From Chloroflexota bacterium (GTDB taxonomy: Bacteria; Chloroflexota; Dehalococcoidia; SAR202; UBA11138), in the NCBI GenBank assembly GCA_022566975.1, contig JADFHV010000070.1, forward strand, positions 1-8,933: 8,933 nt of DNA, read 5' to 3'. A model generated the notes under the pieces. It worked only from the letters and a program-made list of their open reading frames with translations. It made no database searches and was not told the DNA's origin. Shown one piece after another: positions 4,943-8,933 of this stretch. Made by a program: the position numbers and the translations under genes. Within the stretch, counting starts at the first letter, position 1, and each line of letters begins with the position of its first letter.

Positions 4943-5755
4943 ATGGCCCGGACATACCGATCGGACAGCCTCAGGCTCCTGGCTGTGTACAAGCAGACCG
5001 GGGACCCTCAAGCCAGAGAGCAGCTGGCGGTGAACTACATGCCCCTGGTCCGGAGCCTCTGTAGGAGGTTCCAGCCGTCGCGAGAGCCTCAGGAGGACCT
5101 GTTCCAGGTTGGGATGATCGGACTCCTGCACGCCATAGAGAAGTTTGACATGGAGCGTGGCACCAGCTTCTCGTCCCTGGCCATTCCGGGGATTCTCGGA
5201 GCCATCCTGAACTACCTGCGCGACCACGGCAGCCTCATAAAGCTCCCGCGGACCGTCAGGCGCAACAAGCTCACGTTGGACAGGGCCTCGGAGTCCCTGG
5301 CCTGTTCCCTGGGCCACTGGCCGACGCCCAGCGAGCTGGCCGAGGCGTGCGATCTATCAGAGGATGAGGTCCACGAGGCCGCGAAGCTTGGTCGCATAGG
5401 TGACCCGCGTTCGCTGGACGAGCATCTTGAGTCGTCGAACTCTGACGAGGGGGCTACCCTGGCGGAGTACATCGGACAGCATGACCGAGAGCTCGATCTC
5501 TCTCTGGATAGGCTAGCACTCGCCACGGCGCTGGATACGCTTCCCACGCGGGAGAAGACCATCCTCAAGCTGCGGTTCTACAAGGAGATGTCCCAGAGAG
5601 AGGTCGCCGAGCGGATAGACATGTCCCAGATGCACGTGTCCAGGCTGGAGCGAAACGCCCTCAGGAAACTTCGCCAGGTGCTTCAGCACGGTAGGGACTC
5701 AGGGGTCTCGAAGGGCGAACCCGTGGGCGCGGGTACCACCCTCTCAGCGGCCTGA
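4943..5755 (+). CDS. RNA polymerase sigma factor, SigB/SigF/SigG type
   Basis: This is an alternative sigma-70-family factor that would direct RNA polymerase to stress or developmental promoters. In the 270-residue product, region 2 spans about 21-95: NYMPLVRSLCRRF, then EDLFQVGMIGLLHAIEKFD at 51-69 and FSSLAIPGILGAILNYLRD at 76-94. HGSLIKLPRTVRR leads into region 3 with HWPTPSELAEACDLSEDEV. Region 4 (about 195-246) contains LPTREKTILKLRFYKEMSQ and the helix-turn-helix MSQMHVSRLERNALRKLR, typical of SigB/F/G. A short disordered tail follows. ATG 4943 gives the family length; GGGGAGG lies 13 nt upstream, rather far, and the in-frame ATG 4904 is the main alternative. No anti-sigma or anti-anti-sigma gene is adjacent, unlike classical sigB loci. 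It converges on the DUF4392 gene with a 20-nt gap. Confidence 0.9.
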   Translation: MARTYRSDSLRLLAVYKQTGDPQAREQLAVNYMPLVRSLCRRFQPSREPQEDLFQVGMIGLLHAIEKFDMERGTSFSSLAIPGILGAILNYLRDHGSLIKLPRTVRRNKLTLDRASESLACSLGHWPTPSELAEACDLSEDEVHEAAKLGRIGDPRSLDEHLESSNSDEGATLAEYIGQHDRELDLSLDRLALATALDTLPTREKTILKLRFYKEMSQREVAERIDMSQMHVSRLERNALRKLRQVLQHGRDSGVSKGEPVGAGTTLSAA

Positions 5756-5767
5756 CGGCAGAGAGGG
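5739..5767. terminator. Inverted repeat between convergent genes
   Basis: CCCTCTC (5739-5745) and GAGAGGG (5761-5767) form a perfect 7-bp stem around a 15-nt loop spanning the sigma factor stop. Its position between two convergent genes suits a bidirectional terminator. No T-run flanks it on either side, so the termination function is uncertain. Confidence 0.4.
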
Positions 5768-5775
5768 TAATACGG

Positions 5776-6642
5776 TCAGCTTGCGACCCCCTCGCCGGCC
5801 AGCAGATCGTGAAGTCGGGTCAGGATAGCGCTGTTTTCTTCCAGAGTGAAGCCGTCCACTTTGTATTCCTGCTTGTTGGTGAATCCATCCACGGCGCCCA
5901 TGTCTACCATGCTCTTGATGCGGTCCTGTTCGGACTCGATGGAGGGTAGCAGGCTCTTGCCTCCCCGCCTCGACATGGCGGCGACCAGCCCGTAGCCTCC
6001 CCAGTTGGAGACGCTTGTGACGATGAGCCTTGTGGTGGAGGTCACGCAGGGTAGCTTTACCAGTGTCGGGACCTTTGGAATCTCGGAGGCGAGGTTTCCC
6101 ATCCCTATCTCGTTGCCGCCGTCACCTATCCCCACGCTGTAGGGGTGGTCCGTAAACAGGTGGTCGATCCTGGCGTTATAGGCGGTTATGTCCTGCCCGT
6201 GCATGTTCCGGTACAGCGACTCGCGGGTCAGCCCGCATCTCTCGATGGCGATCAGCACCGATGGGTCCAGCTCGTCGAGAAGCCCCTGTGCGAACCTCTT
6301 GCTGGCGTCGTCGTCGGTGATGGGAAAGTCCACCACTCGATCGTCCGGGCCTCCGAGGGACTCCATGAACGGCAACGTGTACTTGTCGGTAACGTAGACG
6401 ATGTCGTATCCGAGGGACCGTAGGGCGTTGCCGACGGCGACCGCACCCGGTGGCCCGTCGGTCTCCGCGCCCTCTCCGGCCAGTATGTAGAACCCGGTGG
6501 TTATGAGCGCCGTTCCGGGGTGTTCCAGTATCAGGGCGGCGGCCTGATCGCAGAAGTCGGGGGGCAGGTGGTCTCTCAACGCCGAGATCCCCCTGCGGTC
6601 CTGGTCCAGAATGATGTCCTCGATCGACTCGGCGTGTGCCAT
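5776..6642 (-). CDS. DUF4392 protein, D-glutamate cyclase C-terminal-domain homologue
   Basis: The 288-residue product matches the DUF4392 family (PF14336), the C-terminal half of mammalian D-glutamate cyclase (DGLUCY), which converts D-glutamate to 5-oxo-D-proline. Visible conserved blocks are LITTGFYI at 46-53, ETDGPPGA at 60-67, IAIERCG at 131-137, and a glycine-rich acidic loop GIGDGGNEIGMG at 171-182. It has no signal peptide or membrane segments, so it should be cytoplasmic. ATG 6642 is the only good start, though no strong ribosome-binding site is visible. It lies 34 nt downstream of the DUF1445 gene, so the two are almost certainly one transcript and the proteins probably act together. 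Family assignment is firm. D-glutamate cyclase activity for the bacterial pair is inference, since bacterial members are mostly untested. Confidence 0.88.
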   Translation of the reverse strand: MAHAESIEDIILDQDRRGISALRDHLPPDFCDQAAALILEHPGTALITTGFYILAGEGAETDGPPGAVAVGNALRSLGYDIVYVTDKYTLPFMESLGGPDDRVVDFPITDDDASKRFAQGLLDELDPSVLIAIERCGLTRESLYRNMHGQDITAYNARIDHLFTDHPYSVGIGDGGNEIGMGNLASEIPKVPTLVKLPCVTSTTRLIVTSVSNWGGYGLVAAMSRRGGKSLLPSIESEQDRIKSMVDMGAVDGFTNKQEYKVDGFTLEENSAILTRLHDLLAGEGVAS

Positions 6643-6676
6643 GCGCTACGAGGTGTGTCCCCGGTCTACCAAGCCG

Positions 6677-7471
6677 CTACAGGACCGCGAAGTCGACATC
6701 CTTCATGTCCGTGATAAACATGTGACCGGGCGAATGGGTGATCATCAGAGGCGGCTTCGAGCTCATTGCCACCGCCTGAGGCGTAACCCCACACGCCCAG
6801 AAGACCGGGACCTCGCCCTCACGGATGTCCGTTGGGTCTCCCAGGTCCGGGACCGATACGTCGCGAATGCCAATGGCCTCCGGGTCTCCGATGTGCACGG
6901 GCGCGCCGTGCACGGCGGGGAACCTGGAAGTCACCTGGACGGCCCTGACCACCTTGTCCCTCGGAATGGACCTCATGGAGACCACCATGGGCCCGGAGAA
7001 GATGCCCGCGGAGGTAGTCTGGACGTCGGTGATGAACATGGAGACGTTGGTGCCGCGCTCGATGTGGGGCAGGGAGATTCCCACTTCCATCAGCGCGGAC
7101 TCGAAGGAGAAGCTGCAGCCGAGCAGAAACGACACCAGGTCGTCACGCCAGAACTCCGAGACGTCCTCGACCTCGGCGACCATCTCGCCGTACTCGTAGA
7201 CTCTGTAAAGTCCCAGGTCGGTCCTGAGGTCCGCGCCCGGGGCCATTAGCCTGGGCTCGGACGATCCGGCCTCGACGACCTCCAGCAGGGGACACGGCTT
7301 GGGGTTGCGCTGGCAGAAGAGCAGGAAATCGAAGGCCGCGTCCTGAGGCAGGACCGCCAGGTTGGCCTGTACGCGGCCGGGGGCCATGCCACCGGTCGGC
7401 CGGACCAGCTCCCCGTTCCGTATGAGCTGCCTCAGCTCCGCTGGGACTGCGGGTAGGGTGGATACCTGCAT
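6677..7471 (-). CDS. DUF1445/UPF0317 putative hydro-lyase (D-glutamate cyclase N-terminal-domain homologue)
   Basis: The 264-residue product has the hallmarks of DUF1445 (PF07286), often named putative hydro-lyase. These are GRVQANLAVLP at 32-42, FDFLLFCQRNPKPCPLLEV at 47-65, DLRTDLGLYRVY at 81-92, WRDDLVSFLLGCSFSFESAL at 108-127, and GPMVVSMR at 160-167. TSRFPAVHGAPVHIGDP is at 181-197, VPVFWACGVTPQ at 221-232, and ITHSPGHMFITD ends the domain. ATG 7471 was chosen because it gives the family length and has GAGG 8 nt upstream. ATG 7519 and the open frame to 7531 lack a ribosome-binding site. A sigma-70-like promoter lies about 80-110 nt upstream. The DUF4392 gene follows after 34 nt. In mammalian DGLUCY both domains are in one chain, so these may be the split halves. 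Confidence 0.9.
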   Translation of the reverse strand: MQVSTLPAVPAELRQLIRNGELVRPTGGMAPGRVQANLAVLPQDAAFDFLLFCQRNPKPCPLLEVVEAGSSEPRLMAPGADLRTDLGLYRVYEYGEMVAEVEDVSEFWRDDLVSFLLGCSFSFESALMEVGISLPHIERGTNVSMFITDVQTTSAGIFSGPMVVSMRSIPRDKVVRAVQVTSRFPAVHGAPVHIGDPEAIGIRDVSVPDLGDPTDIREGEVPVFWACGVTPQAVAMSSKPPLMITHSPGHMFITDMKDVDFAVL

Positions 7472-7548
7472 GGCAATGACCTCGTGCTGTTCTGAGCGCG
7501 CCAGGCGGCCCAACTCCATGCGTGGGGACACGCGGCGGCATCGGCTAC

Positions 7549-7578
7549 ATTATGGGTACGGCGGGGCCCGGCGGTCAA
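7549..7578 (-). promoter_or_regulatory. Sigma-70-like promoter of the DUF1445-DUF4392 operon
   Basis: On the minus strand, TTGACC (7578-7573) is followed by an 18-nt spacer and CATAAT (7554-7549). Each box matches consensus at 5 of 6 positions. Transcription would start near 7542, giving a leader of about 70 nt before ATG 7471. A 5-bp inverted repeat, CCGGC/GCCGG (7568-7572 and 7579-7583), exactly brackets the -35 box. Confidence 0.6.
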
Positions 7579-7588
7579 GCCGGCGACG

Positions 7589-8023
7589 CTACTGCTGGGA
7601 CTCGAGGATTCCCTTGAGCCTGTCGTAGTCGCGTCGGACCTGACGCCTGACCATCGGCATGAAAAGCGGCATCAACAGCTTCGAGACCAGCCCCTTCGCC
7701 TCCCCATGGAGTCGGAATGCCAGCCGCGTGCCGGCATCCGTCGGCTCCAGGTCATACCTGGCATTCCCCTGGAACCTTGGAGACTCGAACTTGAACGCCA
7801 AGTGCTTGTTCTCCTCGTACTCCGTGATCTCCCAGGTGCTCTCGTCGGTGCCCATCATCTTCTCGACACGCCTTCCCGTCGAACCGACACCCACGGGCCC
7901 TTCCGAGGTGTACTCCATCTCCACGACGTTGCTTTCCCAATCGCGGTTGTTCTTCACATCTGTCAGATAGGCGAAGACGTCTCCTACCGGCCGGCCGATG
8001 TCGACTGATCTCTCCAACTCCAT
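7589..8023 (-). CDS. SRPBCC-fold (START/polyketide cyclase-like) protein
   Basis: The 144-residue product has the layout of the SRPBCC/polyketide cyclase family (PF10604-like). It opens with a beta strand and helix, MELERSVDIGRPVGDVFAYLTDVKNNRDW, followed by alternating strands such as STWEITEYEENKHLAFKFES and TRLAFRLHGEA. The long C-terminal helix VRRQVRRDYDRLKGILES closes the hydrophobic cavity in this fold. Such proteins bind or act on hydrophobic ligands, but the ligand cannot be predicted here. It is cytoplasmic, with no signal peptide. ATG 8023 is supported by AAAGGAG 10 nt upstream. It lies 66 nt downstream of the SelA-like gene on the same strand and may share its transcript. The operon promoter for DUF1445 lies just after its stop. 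Confidence 0.82.
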   Translation of the reverse strand: MELERSVDIGRPVGDVFAYLTDVKNNRDWESNVVEMEYTSEGPVGVGSTGRRVEKMMGTDESTWEITEYEENKHLAFKFESPRFQGNARYDLEPTDAGTRLAFRLHGEAKGLVSKLLMPLFMPMVRRQVRRDYDRLKGILESQQ

Positions 8024-8089
8024 GATCCCGGTTCTCCTTTCCCTGTCATGCCGTCCCTCTTGGCCGCGATGAGACCGAAAGTCCGCCCC

Positions 8090-8933
8090 CTAGGCGTTTG
8101 CCGTCAGGATCTCCCTGAGACGGTGGGCTATGACCTCCTCCTCGCCTTCTTGCAGGTTGACGGGTGAGATGACGATCTGACTGGGAGAACCTAGAAGCCG
8201 AACGCGGATCGAAGGCTCACCGGACTCGAGCTGGTCTTCGACCTCATCTTTTGAAGGCCCGGTCCACGACCTGTCGAACGAGATGATCGCACGGGGCTGG
8301 GCCGCCGGGAACTCGTCGAGGTCCGACTCCGCCTCGGCCAGCTCGGCGCGTACGCCGGGGATGTCGCTGACGGCGGAGACAACGAGCTCGCACTTGGCGC
8401 GCCAGCTCGCCATGACCGCCTGGTGGTCGGTGTCAACGAACAGCTCCAGGGCCGTAATCAGCCCGGCGATCTCCTCCTTGCAGACCTTCGCGGCCCTGCC
8501 GATGGACGTGCTGTTGGGAGCGCCGTTGAAGTAGGCGGCCTCGATGAGGTCCCCACGCCCGCAGAGGATTCCCGTCGACTGGGGCCCGAGCACACCTTTT
8601 CCGCCGCTGAAGCTGACCATGTCGGCGCCCATCTCGACGTAGCGGGTCAGGTTCTCGATCGGCGGCAGCATGGCGGCCGCATCCACGATCACCGGCACGC
8701 CCCGAGCGTGAGCTATCTCCACGACCCTCGGGAGAGGCAGCGTGCCTGCCTGGCCTGGGCCGAAGATGTAGGCCACCGCCGCGGTGTTGTCGTTGATGGC
8801 GTCCTCCAGCTCCCACTCCTGGGTGCTCCCGCTGTTTCCTATCTCGACCAGGGTGGCGCCGGCAGCCCGGAAGTTGTGGTCGTAGTTGACCCGATGGGCC
8901 CGGTGGATGACGATCTCGCTCTTCATGCCTGTC
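8090..8933 (-). CDS. SelA-like PLP-dependent enzyme, N-terminus cut by right window edge
   Basis: The frame is open from the window end (codons ACA GGC before ATG 8926) to TAG at 8092-8090, so the N-terminal part is missing. About 280 residues are visible. Numbering from ATG 8926, VPVIVDAAA at 77-85 carries the PLP-ring Asp (D82) and SFSGGKGVLGPQSTGILCGR at 105-124 carries the presumed PLP lysine (K110). YDHNFRAAGATLVEIG near the start and the end VISPVNLQEGEEEVIAHRL are typical of the SelA-like fold-type I group, which includes D-glucosaminate-6-phosphate ammonia-lyase-type enzymes. Databases often label such proteins L-seryl-tRNA(Sec) selenium transferase. I do not consider this assignment safe, because true SelA is longer and normally sits with selB. 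ATG 8926 is probably internal rather than the start. The reaction is unknown. It may be co-transcribed with the SRPBCC gene. Confidence 0.8.
   Translation of the reverse strand, partial: TGMKSEIVIHRAHRVNYDHNFRAAGATLVEIGNSGSTQEWELEDAINDNTAAVAYIFGPGQAGTLPLPRVVEIAHARGVPVIVDAAAMLPPIENLTRYVEMGADMVSFSGGKGVLGPQSTGILCGRGDLIEAAYFNGAPNSTSIGRAAKVCKEEIAGLITALELFVDTDHQAVMASWRAKCELVVSAVSDIPGVRAELAEAESDLDEFPAAQPRAIISFDRSWTGPSKDEVEDQLESGEPSIRVRLLGSPSQIVISPVNLQEGEEEVIAHRLREILTANA

Noticed and set aside
6611..7249. 212-codon plus-strand open frame opposite DUF1445/DUF4392
   Set aside because: Composition is His/Arg/Asp-rich, typical of an antisense frame of GC-rich coding DNA.
8090..8933. Genuine selenocysteine synthase SelA
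   Set aside because: No selB or selC neighbour, and the visible part fits the broader SelA-like lyase group. The truncated N-terminus prevents proof, so no gene symbol was given.
1..8933. tRNA, rRNA, CRISPR array, transposase or attachment sites
   Set aside because: Reading both strands by eye showed no tRNA T-arm pattern, regular spaced repeats, transposase motifs or terminal repeats. Short or divergent examples could be missed without software.

Overview
The window looks like a GC-rich bacterial chromosome segment. The gene set suggests a Chloroflexota relative, perhaps SAR202/Dehalococcoidia-like: a CehA/McbA metallohydrolase, adjacent DUF1445 and DUF4392 genes, a SelA-like PLP enzyme, and an rsmD-coaD-coiled-coil block next to rnc. 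This lineage assignment is inference from gene content. UGA is an ordinary stop in at least two genes here, so it has not been generally reassigned.

Left block (1-2788). Two transcription units diverge from about 853-1107. Leftward runs a 211-codon DsbA/FrnE-like thioredoxin-fold gene, followed 10 nt later by the start of rnc (RNase III, cut by the window edge). The DsbA-like gene has an in-frame TGA exactly where the family's active-site cysteine belongs. A two-stem RNA hairpin fitting the bacterial SECIS pattern follows immediately, so I read it as a selenoprotein. Apart from that residue it has no cysteine. Rightward runs rsmD (16S rRNA m2G966 methyltransferase), coaD (overlapping rsmD by 11 nt) and a coiled-coil protein resembling mycobacterial SepIVA.

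Middle (2789-5755). A GC-rich hairpin follows the coiled-coil gene. Next come a sparse stretch with only a doubtful 28-codon ORF and, leftward, a CehA/McbA-family metallohydrolase with a TTG start. A 385-nt gap separates it from a divergent SigB/SigF/SigG-type sigma factor gene.

Right block (5776-8933), all leftward. A probable operon with a good sigma-70-like promoter encodes a DUF1445 (UPF0317) protein and then a DUF4392 protein. These are the two halves of the D-glutamate cyclase (DGLUCY) architecture. Upstream of that promoter lie an SRPBCC-fold protein gene and a SelA-like PLP enzyme truncated at the window end.

The most notable item is the selenoprotein: a cytoplasmic, single-selenocysteine DsbA-like protein with motif U-P-Y-V, which a standard gene caller would either shorten or call broken. 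No tRNA, rRNA, CRISPR array or insertion sequence was seen.
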